In this document: one piece after another, positions 16,606 through 26,036 of the stretch | How the letters are laid out: each line of letters opens with the position of its first letter | Position numbering within the stretch: the stretch's first letter is position 1 | From: Parabacteroides sp. PF5-6 | Lineage (GTDB): Bacteria > Bacteroidota > Bacteroidia > Bacteroidales > Tannerellaceae | Direction of reading: 5' to 3' | Length of the DNA: 64,000 nt | Assembly (NCBI RefSeq): GCF_029504695.1 | Contig: NZ_JAQFIN010000009.1 | Coordinates: 62,001 to 126,000 of the forward strand | Notes under the pieces: model-generated | The model's database searches: none | The model's input: the letters and a program-made list of their open reading frames with translations, nothing else | What the model was told of the DNA's origin: nothing | Translations under genes and position numbers: made by a program

Positions 16606-17739
16606 ATGATAGAGAAGATACAAATGGTCGATTTGCATAGTCAGTATCTCCGGTTAAAGCCGGAGATCGATCAGGCGATGCAAGCGGTAATCGATTCGAC
16701 GGCTTTTATCAACGGGCCGCAGGTGAAAACATTCGCCACGCAGTTGAGTGAATACCTGTCGGTGCCTCACCTTATCCCTTGCGGGAATGGGACGGATGCG
16801 TTGCAGATCGCGTTGATGGCGTTAGATCTCAAACCCGGCGATGAGGTGATTGTGCCGGCGTTTACCTATATCGCAGCGGTGGAGGTGATCGCGTTGTTGG
16901 GGTTGACACCTGTATTGGTCGATGTATATGCAGAGACATTCAATCTCAACGAAGCACTGATCGAGCAGGCCATTACCGAACGGACCCGGGCGATTATCGT
17001 GGTCCATCTCTTCGGCCAATGTGTGGCGATGGAACCGATCCTGAAGCTGGCTAAGAAATACCGCTTATATGTCGTCGAAGACAATGCCCAATCCATCGGG
17101 GCAACCTGCCAAACCACCGGTGAAACCGTCAAAAACGCGGGCACGATCGGGCATATCGGAACGACCTCTTTCTTCCCTTCCAAACCGCTGGCTTGTTATG
17201 GCGATGGAGGAGCGATGATGACTTCCGACCCCGTTTTGGCCGGAAAAATGCAGAAGATGGCCAATCACGGACAGGAGCAGGGACGGAAATACCACCACCA
17301 ACTGGTCGGTTGCAACTCCCGTTTGGATACGTTGCAGGCCGCTATCCTGTTGGTGAAACTGAAATACCTGGATGAATTCACGGCCCACCGGCAGGCGGTC
17401 GCCCAAAGATACGACGAAGGACTGCGCCACCTTCCTTTTCTTTCGCTACCGGCGAAAGCGCCCCATTCGACACATGTGTACCACCAATATACCCTGCGCG
17501 TGGCGGAAGGCAAAAGGGACGAGCTGAAACGCTGGTTGCAGGAGAACGGAATCCCATCCATGGTGTATTATCCTTTTACGGTGCAGGAACAGCAGGCGTT
17601 TAAGATGCTCGCGCGTATTCCCCAGCCGATTCCGGTGGCAACTTCTTTATGTCGCTCGGTCCTCTCCATCCCGATCCATACGGAGATGACACCCGATGAA
17701 ACAGATTATATCATTGAAACAATATGCCGCTATGCATAA
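16606..17739 (+). CDS. DegT/DnrJ/EryC1/StrS family sugar aminotransferase
   Basis: A PLP-dependent 377-residue enzyme that aminates a keto-sugar nucleotide. The PLP lysine is K193 in FFPSKPLACYGDGGAM. Other family blocks are 'CGNGTDALQIALMAL', 'VPAFTYIAAVEVI', 'VHLFGQCV' and 'VEDNAQSIGA'. The overlapping downstream oxidoreductase suggests a two-step 3-amino-sugar route like WbpB/WbpE (WlbA/WlbC) on a UDP-sugar, but the N-acetyltransferase partner is not in view, so the product is uncertain. It is the first gene of the glycan cluster. The preceding gap (16509-16605) has only a weak inverted repeat. Confidence 0.88.
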   Translation: MIEKIQMVDLHSQYLRLKPEIDQAMQAVIDSTAFINGPQVKTFATQLSEYLSVPHLIPCGNGTDALQIALMALDLKPGDEVIVPAFTYIAAVEVIALLGLTPVLVDVYAETFNLNEALIEQAITERTRAIIVVHLFGQCVAMEPILKLAKKYRLYVVEDNAQSIGATCQTTGETVKNAGTIGHIGTTSFFPSKPLACYGDGGAMMTSDPVLAGKMQKMANHGQEQGRKYHHQLVGCNSRLDTLQAAILLVKLKYLDEFTAHRQAVAQRYDEGLRHLPFLSLPAKAPHSTHVYHQYTLRVAEGKRDELKRWLQENGIPSMVYYPFTVQEQQAFKMLARIPQPIPVATSLCRSVLSIPIHTEMTPDETDYIIETICRYA

Positions 17740-17740
17740 A

Positions 17741-18751
17741 ATGAAGATACGATTTGCCGTGGTAGGATGCGGCCATATCGGCAAACGTCATGCCGAGATG
17801 ATCACCCGTGATGCTGGTGCCGAACTGGTGGCGCTCTGCGATATACGCCCGAAAGAGGACTTGGGGATCGAAGCCTATGATGTGCCTTTCTTCTCTTCTT
17901 TGGAAGAGCTGTTGAAAGAGGAACTTTCATTCGATGTATTGAATATCTGCACGCCCAATGGTTTGCATGCGGAGATGGCTATCCAGGGTATTGAAGCCGG
18001 ACATCATATCGTTGTGGAGAAACCGATGGCGCTGACCGTCGCCGATGCGGAAAAAGTAGTGTTTGCTTCACTCAAATACCAGAAACAAGTGTTTTGTGTG
18101 ATGCAAAACCGGTATTCCCCGCCTTCGGTATGGATCAAAGAACTGGTGGAGTCCGGTCGGTTGGGGCAGATCTATATGGTGCAACTCAACTGTTACTGGA
18201 ACCGCGACGAGCGCTATTACAAACCCGGCGGCTGGCATGGTGATGCCCGGCTCGATGGCGGCACGCTTTTCACCCAGTTCTCCCATTTCATCGATATCAT
18301 GTACTGGCTCTTCGGCGATATTACTAACATCCAGGCCCGTTTTGCCGACTTCAACCATAAGGATCTGACCGATTTTGAAGACTCCGGCCTGATCCATTTC
18401 GAATTTGTGAACGGAGGTATGGGTAGCCTCAGTTACTCCACCGCGGTATGGAACAAAAACCTGGAAAGTAGCCTGTTGATCGTCGCCGAGAACGGCAGCG
18501 TCAAGATCGGTGGACAATATATGAACGAAGTGGAATACTGCCATGTCAAGGATTACGAAATGCCTGATCTGGCACCAACGAATCCCGGCAACGACTACGG
18601 CCCCTACAAAGGCTCCGCTCAGAATCACAACTTTGTAATCCGCAACGTCGTCAACGTCCTCTCCGGCCACTCCACAGAAACCATCACTACCAACGTATTG
18701 GAAGGGATGAAGGTGGTGGATATTATTGAGAGGGTTTATGCACATAAATAA
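17741..18751 (+). CDS. Gfo/Idh/MocA family sugar-nucleotide 3-dehydrogenase (WlbA/WbpB-like)
   Basis: About 336 residues and cytoplasmic. The N-terminus MKIRFAVVGCGHIGKRHAEM is the NAD-binding GxGxxG motif, and 'VVEKPMALTVADAEKV' carries the conserved EKP lysine. The ending 'AQNHNFVIRNVVNVLSG' resembles the WlbA group that oxidises C3 of UDP-sugars. The start is placed at ATG 17741, just after the aminotransferase stop; an in-frame ATG at 17732 overlaps that stop and is also possible. Its neighbour would aminate the keto product. Confidence 0.85.
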   Translation: MKIRFAVVGCGHIGKRHAEMITRDAGAELVALCDIRPKEDLGIEAYDVPFFSSLEELLKEELSFDVLNICTPNGLHAEMAIQGIEAGHHIVVEKPMALTVADAEKVVFASLKYQKQVFCVMQNRYSPPSVWIKELVESGRLGQIYMVQLNCYWNRDERYYKPGGWHGDARLDGGTLFTQFSHFIDIMYWLFGDITNIQARFADFNHKDLTDFEDSGLIHFEFVNGGMGSLSYSTAVWNKNLESSLLIVAENGSVKIGGQYMNEVEYCHVKDYEMPDLAPTNPGNDYGPYKGSAQNHNFVIRNVVNVLSGHSTETITTNVLEGMKVVDIIERVYAHK

Positions 18752-18768
18752 TCAATGAAAGACGTAAA

Positions 18769-19737
18769 ATGTACCTATCTATTATAATCCCGGTTTATAA
18801 CGTAGAAAAATACTTGGAGCAATGCATCAATAGTTGCTTAGATCAAGATATTGCTTCTTCTGATTATGAGATTATCCTCGTCAATGATGGATCTACGGAC
18901 GGGAGCCCAACTATCCTGGAAAAATATGCCGAACAATACACAAATATAATCGTCATAAACCAGGAAAATAAACGTGCAGGAGGAGCTCGTAATACAGGAC
19001 TAAAAGCAGCTCGTGGCGAGTATGTCTGGTTTATCGATGCCGATGATTGGATAGAGAAGAATTGTTTGAGCAAGCTGAGAGGATTTAAAGAAGATGTTGT
19101 TCAGTTCGCGGGCTTTTACTCTGCTGAATATGAAAATAACACCTTGAACAAATTACCTTGCGTGGCTTTCGAGGATATAGCAAGGAGCACTATGGTTGTC
19201 ACTATATGGGCCTATCTTTTCCGTAGGGAGTTTCTACTAAAACATCATTTGTTCTTTCTTGAAAATATTTATTTCGAAGACAATGAGTGGATCGCGAAGT
19301 TATTCCCCTTTGTTACAAGCATTACCTATATTGATAGTATCGTTTACTATTACTGGCAAAACCCAGCTTCCATGACACATCTATTTAGTAAAGATAAGTG
19401 TTATGACTTTTATCGCCTTTCGTGTGCCATATCAGACCTCCAGAAAAAGTATCGCTCCACAGACAACAAGTGGTTTACTTTTATGCAAGGACATTTGGAT
19501 AGTACATTTGCCCTTTTTCTTTTAAACACACTCTTTCTGAAAAAGGAAGATCGTAAGATGCTACACCGGGAACTCCAAGAGAATAAAGACCTTCAAGAAG
19601 CCTTATGGAAAACACGCAAAATTGGGAATAGAATAAAATTGTTTTTACTCAATTATATGATTGGAGGCTTACCTTTGTATCTAAAAGTAGAAACGTTTTG
19701 CATACTTCCGTTGAAGAGGCGTATGACAAAAAGGTAA
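18769..19737 (+). CDS. Glycosyltransferase family 2
   Basis: A 322-residue GT-A fold enzyme. The N-terminus 'YLSIIIPVYNVEKYLEQCINSC' and 'IILVNDGSTDGSP' bind the nucleotide sugar, and 'GEYVWFIDADDW' carries the DxD-type metal site. The C-terminal third is basic and helical. Donor and acceptor are unknown. The sequence is more A/T-rich than the flanking enzymes, as is the flippase after it, which fits separate acquisition. Confidence 0.9.
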   Translation: MYLSIIIPVYNVEKYLEQCINSCLDQDIASSDYEIILVNDGSTDGSPTILEKYAEQYTNIIVINQENKRAGGARNTGLKAARGEYVWFIDADDWIEKNCLSKLRGFKEDVVQFAGFYSAEYENNTLNKLPCVAFEDIARSTMVVTIWAYLFRREFLLKHHLFFLENIYFEDNEWIAKLFPFVTSITYIDSIVYYYWQNPASMTHLFSKDKCYDFYRLSCAISDLQKKYRSTDNKWFTFMQGHLDSTFALFLLNTLFLKKEDRKMLHRELQENKDLQEALWKTRKIGNRIKLFLLNYMIGGLPLYLKVETFCILPLKRRMTKR

Positions 19738-19739
19738 AT

Positions 19740-21185
19740 ATGACTAATTTATCACTCAAAGAAAAAACAGCAAAAGGCCTTTATTGGGGCGGGATAAGCA
19801 GTGGCTTGCGGCAGATCCTATCGGCTCTGTTTGGGATTATCTTTGCGCGTATCCTGACTCAGGATGACTATGGCATGGTGGGGGTCTTGTCTATTTTTAT
19901 GGGGGTGGCCTCAACGATCCAGGAAGGCGGTTTTACTGCCGCGTTGATCAACCGGAAAGAGATCAAACATGAAGATTATAATGCGGTATTTTGGTTTTGC
20001 TTTGGCGCCAGTTCACTTCTTTATCTTCTCTTTTTCTTCTGTGCGCCTCTGATTGCTCTTTTCTTTAAAGAGCCTGAATTGGTGGCATTATCTCGTGTGT
20101 TGTTCCTCTGGTTCTGGATAGGGAGTATGGGGATTGTGCATAATGCCTTACTCCTTAAAAAGATGCAAATGAAAGAAAGGGCAAAGATCGACGTGCTGGC
20201 CCTGCTCCTTTCAAATTTATTAGGGGTAGTGTTGATTCTGAATGGATATAAATATTGGGGACTGGTATGGCAAACGGTTGCTTATGGAATAGTCGCAACG
20301 GCATTGCGTTGGTATTATGCTGCCTGGAGGCCTTCGCTACATTTCAATTTCGCACCGATAAAAGAGATGTTTCCGTTCAGCATCAAATTAGTACTGACCG
20401 GCTTTGTTACGCAGGTGAATAATAATATCCTCACCACCCTTCTTGGAAGATTTTACACCAAACATGAGGTGGGCGATTATACCCAGGGAAATAAATGGTC
20501 AACCCTGGGTTCCTCGTTTGTAAATGAGATCCTGCAAAGTGTGGCACAACCGGTATTGGTAGAAGCAAATGATAATCGGGACCGGCAACGGCATATCTTC
20601 CGGAAAATGTTACGTTTTATCGCTTTTATCTCTTTCCCCGCACTATTCGGATTAGCTTTCGTTGCTCCGGAACTGATCGTTATCCTTATCACGGATAAAT
20701 GGATGAACAGTATCTCGATCATGCAATTATTGTGTGTCTGGGGTGCTTTCCTCCCGATTTACACAACCTATACGCAGTTGGTTATTGCGCACGGGAAGTC
20801 AAATATATACCTGATAAATACCCTTGTTATTGGTCTCGTGCAGCTTCTGACTCTGTTGTTCTTGTATCGGTATGGCATCCTCGTCATGGTGATTGCCTTC
20901 ATCCTGATTAATATGATCTGGTTGTTGGTTTGGCATTATTATGTCCATGGTTTGATCGGATTAAAGATCTGGCATGTTGTAAAAGATATATTCCCCTACA
21001 TGGGCGTTACCTTATTGGTATTGTTTGCCACTTGCCTGATTACATTGCCGATTCAAAATATATATCTTTTACTTATTTGTAAAATAGGCGTTGCAGTTAT
21101 TTTGTATGTGACGATTATGAAACTAACAAATTCGGTGATGTTTAAAGAGAGTGTTGATTTCTTATTGAAAAAGAAAAGAAAATGA
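19740..21185 (+). CDS. Wzx-type polysaccharide/oligosaccharide flippase
   Basis: A 481-residue inner-membrane protein with 12-14 predicted helices. The start 'NLSLKEKTAKGLYWGGISSGLRQIL' and 'FARILTQDDYGMVGVLSIF' are typical of the polysaccharide transport family (MOP superfamily). It should flip a lipid-linked glycan to the periplasm. The ATG at 19740 is used; an earlier TTG at 19698 would overlap the GT2 gene. It is the only transporter of the cluster, with no Wzy, Wzz or Wza seen, so the glycan may be a short unit. Confidence 0.92.
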   Translation: MTNLSLKEKTAKGLYWGGISSGLRQILSALFGIIFARILTQDDYGMVGVLSIFMGVASTIQEGGFTAALINRKEIKHEDYNAVFWFCFGASSLLYLLFFFCAPLIALFFKEPELVALSRVLFLWFWIGSMGIVHNALLLKKMQMKERAKIDVLALLLSNLLGVVLILNGYKYWGLVWQTVAYGIVATALRWYYAAWRPSLHFNFAPIKEMFPFSIKLVLTGFVTQVNNNILTTLLGRFYTKHEVGDYTQGNKWSTLGSSFVNEILQSVAQPVLVEANDNRDRQRHIFRKMLRFIAFISFPALFGLAFVAPELIVILITDKWMNSISIMQLLCVWGAFLPIYTTYTQLVIAHGKSNIYLINTLVIGLVQLLTLLFLYRYGILVMVIAFILINMIWLLVWHYYVHGLIGLKIWHVVKDIFPYMGVTLLVLFATCLITLPIQNIYLLLICKIGVAVILYVTIMKLTNSVMFKESVDFLLKKKRK

Positions 21186-22012
21186 AACAGTTGACATTAG
21201 TTCCCATCGGTGGATTAGCCAATCGGATGCTGGCTATCACCTCGGCCATTGGCTTCTGCAGGGAAAACCAGGTGCGGCTAAAGGTTGTATGGTTCAAGGA
21301 TTGGGGTATGGGTGCTGATTTCCATTCCTTGTTCAATCTCTCGCCGACCATTGAAAACGTCGAGGTGATAGATGCCAAAATATGGGATTACCGTTTCGAC
21401 CGTCCGCGTAAACGTAATCTATGGATTCCTTATCTCTGGCAGAAGGCGGCTTTCGACAAGAGGATATATGAGAAAGAGATCTATGCTGGGTTTAGCTCGA
21501 CGGATTTGCAGTCGGTTATGAACTCTTACGATTCGGTTTATCTGGTGCATTTCCAGTTGTTCTACGAACGTCCCGGGATGTTGAATATTTTGCAACCCCA
21601 GCCGCTCATACAAGATAGAATAAGGAAACAGGTCTTATCATTGGGGAATAGCCGGGTGATAGGCCTTCATATCCGGCGAGGGGATCATTCTGCCCCAACC
21701 CTGAACAGTCCTTTGTCGTTATTTATCGCTAAGATAGAGGAGGAGCTTGCTTTAGATAAAAACACCAAATTCTATGTAGCCTCTGACTCTTACGAGGAAA
21801 AGAGGAGATTGAAAGAATGTTTTGGAGATTCTATTCTCACATCGTTTGATAAAGTGCGAAGAGACACGGAAGAGGGTATCTTTGATGCATTAGTTGAAAT
21901 GTACACCCTATCGGAAACAGAGAAAGTATACGGCTCATTAGCCAGTACATTCTCTTTAGTAGCAGCGAAAATCTCGAATGTACCCTTTGAAGTTTTATCT
22001 ATTGAAAGTTAA
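21182..22012 (+). CDS. Fucosyltransferase-like enzyme (GT11-type motif)
   Basis: A 276-residue enzyme. 'LVPIGGLANRMLAITSAIGF' at the N-terminus and 'VIGLHIRRGDHS' in the middle match the GDP-fucose transferase pattern (HxRRxD). The C-terminal 'VYGSLASTFSLVAAKIS' is the family's last block. It probably adds fucose from GDP-Fuc. It overlaps the flippase stop by 4 bp (ATGA). Confidence 0.8.
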   Translation: MKQLTLVPIGGLANRMLAITSAIGFCRENQVRLKVVWFKDWGMGADFHSLFNLSPTIENVEVIDAKIWDYRFDRPRKRNLWIPYLWQKAAFDKRIYEKEIYAGFSSTDLQSVMNSYDSVYLVHFQLFYERPGMLNILQPQPLIQDRIRKQVLSLGNSRVIGLHIRRGDHSAPTLNSPLSLFIAKIEEELALDKNTKFYVASDSYEEKRRLKECFGDSILTSFDKVRRDTEEGIFDALVEMYTLSETEKVYGSLASTFSLVAAKISNVPFEVLSIES

Positions 22013-22015
22013 AAT

Positions 22016-22933
22016 ATGAAACAATACAATATCCCTATTCTGTTCCTGATCTTCAGCCGGCCGGATACCACCCGGGAGGTGTTCGAACGTATCCGGCAGA
22101 TCAAGCCGGCCCGGTTGTATGTGGCGGCTGACGCGGCTCGGGAAGGGCGGCCGGAAGAGGCCGAACGTTGCCGGCAGACCCGGGCAATTATCGAAGGTAT
22201 CGACTGGCCTTGCGAATTGAAGACATTATACCGGGAGAAGAACCTGGGCTGTAAGGTAGCTGTTTCGGAAGCCATCACCTGGTTTTTCGAACAGGAAGAA
22301 TATGGCGTGATCCTGGAAGACGATTGTTTGCCCGATCTTTCGTTCTTCCCGTTTTGCGAAGAGTTGCTTATTCGTTATAAAGACGATGAACGCATTGGCC
22401 ATATCGGTGGGAATAACTTCTTCCCGGGCATCATAAAAGATGGGCTGAGCTATGACTTTTGTTCTTTTACGCATATCTGGGGATGGGCTTCCTGGCGGCG
22501 GGTATGGAAGAACTACCGGGTGGATTTCCCTTATTGGTCGGAAGCGCAAAGAGAGCGAAGAAAGCGCAAATCATTATTCCTGAATTTGCGGGACGAGATC
22601 TATTTCTCTTCTTTTATCTCCGATACATTGAAAGGGAAGAACGGGATCAATACCTGGGATGTACAGTATCTCTTGACTCTCCGCACGCAAAATCAATTAT
22701 CCGTTTATCCGGCGGTCAATCTGGTGACCAATATCGGATTGGAGTCGCCCAATGCAACACATACGGCTAACTCCCGGAAGAATAAAACAGCGTATGTCGA
22801 AGCCAGTCCGATCTCTTTCCCCTTGAATCATCCGCGTTATATCTTGCCGGATCAGGAGATCGACCGGTTGACTACCCGTAAGAAGTTCTTTTCTTATAAA
22901 CGCTTGGCGCGTTATTTCCTCAAACTTTATTAA
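22016..22933 (+). CDS. Glycosyltransferase, GNT-I-like/GT2 fold
   Basis: A 305-residue enzyme. 'IPILFLIFSRPDTTREVFERIRQIKPARLYVAADAAREG' and 'YGVILEDDCLPDLSFF' match a bacterial group related to eukaryotic GNT-I, with EDD as the metal site. 'FTHIWGWASWRRVWKNY' is a strongly conserved block of the group. It starts 3 bp after the previous stop. Base composition is clearly more G/C-rich than in the flippase and first GT2, so the cluster looks mosaic. Confidence 0.85.
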   Translation: MKQYNIPILFLIFSRPDTTREVFERIRQIKPARLYVAADAAREGRPEEAERCRQTRAIIEGIDWPCELKTLYREKNLGCKVAVSEAITWFFEQEEYGVILEDDCLPDLSFFPFCEELLIRYKDDERIGHIGGNNFFPGIIKDGLSYDFCSFTHIWGWASWRRVWKNYRVDFPYWSEAQRERRKRKSLFLNLRDEIYFSSFISDTLKGKNGINTWDVQYLLTLRTQNQLSVYPAVNLVTNIGLESPNATHTANSRKNKTAYVEASPISFPLNHPRYILPDQEIDRLTTRKKFFSYKRLARYFLKLY

Positions 22934-22944
22934 ATGAAACAAAG

Positions 22945-23811
22945 ATGAAAGTGAAATTGCTCCTGGAGAAAGTATATTGGGCTTTGGCCAAAAGAACGCG
23001 GGTCAAGAAGCAAAAGAGTTACGAAGGCTGGTTGGCCAAAGGATATAACAATACGCCGGATATCAGTTTTATTATCCAGTCGCATAATAAAAGCAACAGT
23101 GTGATTCATACCGTAAAGCAACTCCGGAAATACCCGAAAGCGGAGATTATTGTGATGGACGACGGTTCTACACCCGATCATACGAAGCGATTGGTCAATT
23201 TCCTGGATGGAGCCAATGAGTTTCTGATCCGCGCGAATGACTTATACGAGAATGTGATGTACGACAAGGCCATTCGTTTTGCCAACGGCACCTATCTTGT
23301 CCTGTTGCAAGACGATGATGAGATTGTCGGCCTGGATTGGGTCGATAAAGCGATCGCTTACTTCCGGCAATATCCCGATATGGCTATTCTGGGTGGCTTT
23401 AACGGACTTGACTTTACGATCTATGAAGAAGAAAAGTGGGGGGTTGCCGATCTTTATAAAAACAAGGATATCAGCGAAAAGGAATTTCTGTTCGTACACG
23501 CCGTAAACCGTGCGCCGATGTTCATTCACAAACCGCTGTATATGCAGCACCTGAAGCACATAAGGTTCTCTTTTGCTCCTTTCCAGTGTGATGATACGGA
23601 GCTTTGCCTGCGGGCATGGCTTTCCGGCTTGAAAGTAGGATGGTATAACGCCGGTTTCCGTTCGTTGATGGCCGGAGGTATGCGTATCTGGAATAACGAG
23701 TTCACCCGGACACAGGAACAAAGGAATAAAAGGCAACTGTATGACTTGTACAAAGATCATATCATACAGTTAAACGGATTAGTTGAAGAAGCGAATAAAA
23801 GCTTATCATAG
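22945..23811 (+). CDS. Glycosyltransferase family 2
   Basis: A 288-residue enzyme with a short basic N-terminal extension before the GT-A core: 'DISFIIQSHNKSNSVIHTVKQL', 'IIVMDDGSTPDH' and 'YLVLLQDDDEIVGLDWVDKAI'. The DDD is the metal site. The later 'FQCDDTELCLRAWLSGLKVG' block is the catalytic-base region. It lies tightly between two other transferases. Sugar specificity is not readable. Confidence 0.88.
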   Translation: MKVKLLLEKVYWALAKRTRVKKQKSYEGWLAKGYNNTPDISFIIQSHNKSNSVIHTVKQLRKYPKAEIIVMDDGSTPDHTKRLVNFLDGANEFLIRANDLYENVMYDKAIRFANGTYLVLLQDDDEIVGLDWVDKAIAYFRQYPDMAILGGFNGLDFTIYEEEKWGVADLYKNKDISEKEFLFVHAVNRAPMFIHKPLYMQHLKHIRFSFAPFQCDDTELCLRAWLSGLKVGWYNAGFRSLMAGGMRIWNNEFTRTQEQRNKRQLYDLYKDHIIQLNGLVEEANKSLS

Positions 23812-23814
23812 AAA

Positions 23815-24768
23815 ATGAGAGAGACACTGGCAAAGAAGTACGAACAGTTGAATGCCCAATTTAGTCGGCAACTCGTATATCGGATTGGACTGGAAGCCGG
23901 TTTCTTTTCCGAATACAATAATATGATCCTGGCTATGCTCTATTGTCTGGATCATAAGATCCAATTCAAGTTGTATTCAAAAGATGCAAACTTTGATAAG
24001 GAAAATGGCTGGACGGGGTTTTTCAAACCTTTTTGCGCGGAAGATCATACTGAAACAGGGAAAGTGCATTATCGAACGGCCAACTGGCGCTTTGCACTGA
24101 AGCGCCTATTCAAAGGACAGAAGTCCGCTTTCCGTAGTTTTATTCCTTATTTCTTATTTTTCAAAAAACAGTTGTACACACAGGATGTTTTTGGGAAATG
24201 CCGGGATGTTTCTCCCCGAAAGCACTACCATATCCCGGAGTTAGGGATAGAAGGTAACCTGCAGGATGCTTGTGCCCGATTGATTGAATTGACCTGGCGT
24301 TACAATGAAGAGACAGAAATTGCCGTTGATCATTATAAAAAGAGAAACAACCTGCCCGAGCAATATATCGGTTTGCATATACGGGGCGGCGATAAGTCTG
24401 AAGAGGCTGATCTTTTAGCCGTTGATATTTATATCAAGAAAGCAGAGGCATTATCCGGGATAAGAGATACATTTGTACTGACGGATGATTATTCCATCAT
24501 CGAGAAACTCAGGCAACACTATCCGGAATGGACTTTTCATACGTTATGTGATACAGATGAAAGAGGTTATTTCCATGAAAAGTTCGTGGAAGAAAGTGCG
24601 GAGATGAAGCGCAATAAACTGATTAAGCTTTTTGCTTCGATGGATATCCTGGCCGGAGCTTCTCTCTTTATCGGTACGTTTTCTTCCAATCCAGGGATGT
24701 ACCTGGGTATGCGAATGAAGCAAGACAAAGTGTATGCTGTAGATATGCCGTCATGGAGAATTTGGTAA
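23815..24768 (+). CDS. Fucosyltransferase-like enzyme (NodZ/FUT8-type, GT23-like)
   Basis: A 317-residue enzyme. 'EQYIGLHIRGGDKSEEADLL' has the HxRGGDK form typical of the alpha-1,6-fucosyltransferase group (NodZ, FUT8). 'DTFVLTDDYSIIEKLRQHYPEW' and 'LFIGTFSSNPGMYLGMRM' are the later donor-binding blocks. A second fucose-type transferase in the cluster implies a glycan with at least two fucose or fucose-like residues. It starts 3 bp after the previous stop. Confidence 0.78.
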   Translation: MRETLAKKYEQLNAQFSRQLVYRIGLEAGFFSEYNNMILAMLYCLDHKIQFKLYSKDANFDKENGWTGFFKPFCAEDHTETGKVHYRTANWRFALKRLFKGQKSAFRSFIPYFLFFKKQLYTQDVFGKCRDVSPRKHYHIPELGIEGNLQDACARLIELTWRYNEETEIAVDHYKKRNNLPEQYIGLHIRGGDKSEEADLLAVDIYIKKAEALSGIRDTFVLTDDYSIIEKLRQHYPEWTFHTLCDTDERGYFHEKFVEESAEMKRNKLIKLFASMDILAGASLFIGTFSSNPGMYLGMRMKQDKVYAVDMPSWRIW

Positions 24769-24769
24769 G

Positions 24770-26035
24770 ATGAAGATATTGATAGTAAATACCTCCGAAC
24801 GAACCGGTGGCGCCGCTGTGGCTGCCAACCGTTTATTGAAGGCTTTGCGTAAGCAAGGGGTTGAGGCGGCTTTTCTGGTGCGGGATCGGAGTAGCCGGGC
24901 GGCGGAGGTGTATGCCGTTGATCGGGGCTCCTGGCTGGAAAAGCAAAAGAACCGGTGGCGCTTCCTGTGGGAGCGGTTGATAATCTTTTGTTGCAACAAA
25001 GGCAAGCGGAAGAACCTGTTTCAGGTATCCATTGCCAATACGGGAACGGATATCAGCCGGCATCCATTGGTGCAAGAGGCGGATGTGATTCATCTGCACT
25101 GGATCAATCAGGGCTTTCTTTCCCTTGATGATATTCAGGCGTTGATCGATACCGGTAAACCGGTGGTCTGGACATTGCATGATCTCTGGCCGGCAACGGC
25201 TATCTGCCATTATCCCGGGACTTGTGAGAAGTTTGAACTGGAATGCTACCACTGTCCGAAACTTGTGGATCGACCGTTATGGGATCTGGCGCGGGCGGTG
25301 TTCCGGCAGAAGCAATCTCTCGCTTTGGCGAAGGTTGCTTTTGTCGGATGTAGCCGGTGGATCACGGAGCAGGCCCAACGGAGTGCCTTATTGCGGCAAG
25401 CCGCATTCCACTCCATCCCTAATCCGATCGACCGGGATGTCTTTCAACCGATCGACCGGGCGCAGGCGCGGGAATCTTTTGCTTTGCCTGTGCATAAATG
25501 CCTGATTCTTTTTGCGGCGGCGAAGTTGTCGGACGACCGGAAGGGCGCCAATTACCTGTTGGAAGCTTGCCGGATCTTAAAAGAGACCACCACGCTCCCG
25601 ATCGAAGTGGTTTTAATGGGAAGTGGTTCGGATGAATTGATCAACGCTTTCTCTTTCCCGGTGAATGAATTGGGTTATATCTCTGAAGATCGGAAGAAAG
25701 TCATGGCGTATGCCGGTGCCAATCTGTTTGTGAGCCCCTCCCTGGAGGATAACCTGCCCAATACGATTATGGAAGCGATGGCTTGCGGCACACCTTGCGT
25801 CGGCTTTGATACCGGGGGCATTCCGGAGATGATCGATCACCAGGCGAATGGCTATGTCGCCCGGTATAAAGACCCGAAAGATCTGGCCGCCGGCATATTG
25901 TGGGTATTGGAAAACCGGGAAGCGAAAACTTTATCTTCGGCTTGCCTGGAGAAAGTGGAACGCAGTTACAGCGAAGCGGTGGTCGCCGGCCGGTATATGA
26001 ATCTCTATGAAGCGTTATTGAAAAAGAAGTTATAA
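24770..26035 (+). CDS. Glycosyltransferase family 4
   Basis: A 421-residue GT-B enzyme. The N-terminal 'ILIVNTSERTGGAAVAANRLLKAL' is the acceptor-side Rossmann start. 'VSPSLEDNLPNTIMEAMACGTPCVGFDTGGIPEMID' holds the EX7E donor-binding motif. A 'WTLHDLWPATAICHYPGTCEKFELECYHCP' block with several Cys and His is common in WcaL-like members. It is 1 bp after the upstream stop and 1 bp before the next start. Confidence 0.92.
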   Translation: MKILIVNTSERTGGAAVAANRLLKALRKQGVEAAFLVRDRSSRAAEVYAVDRGSWLEKQKNRWRFLWERLIIFCCNKGKRKNLFQVSIANTGTDISRHPLVQEADVIHLHWINQGFLSLDDIQALIDTGKPVVWTLHDLWPATAICHYPGTCEKFELECYHCPKLVDRPLWDLARAVFRQKQSLALAKVAFVGCSRWITEQAQRSALLRQAAFHSIPNPIDRDVFQPIDRAQARESFALPVHKCLILFAAAKLSDDRKGANYLLEACRILKETTTLPIEVVLMGSGSDELINAFSFPVNELGYISEDRKKVMAYAGANLFVSPSLEDNLPNTIMEAMACGTPCVGFDTGGIPEMIDHQANGYVARYKDPKDLAAGILWVLENREAKTLSSACLEKVERSYSEAVVAGRYMNLYEALLKKKL

Positions 26036-26036
26036 G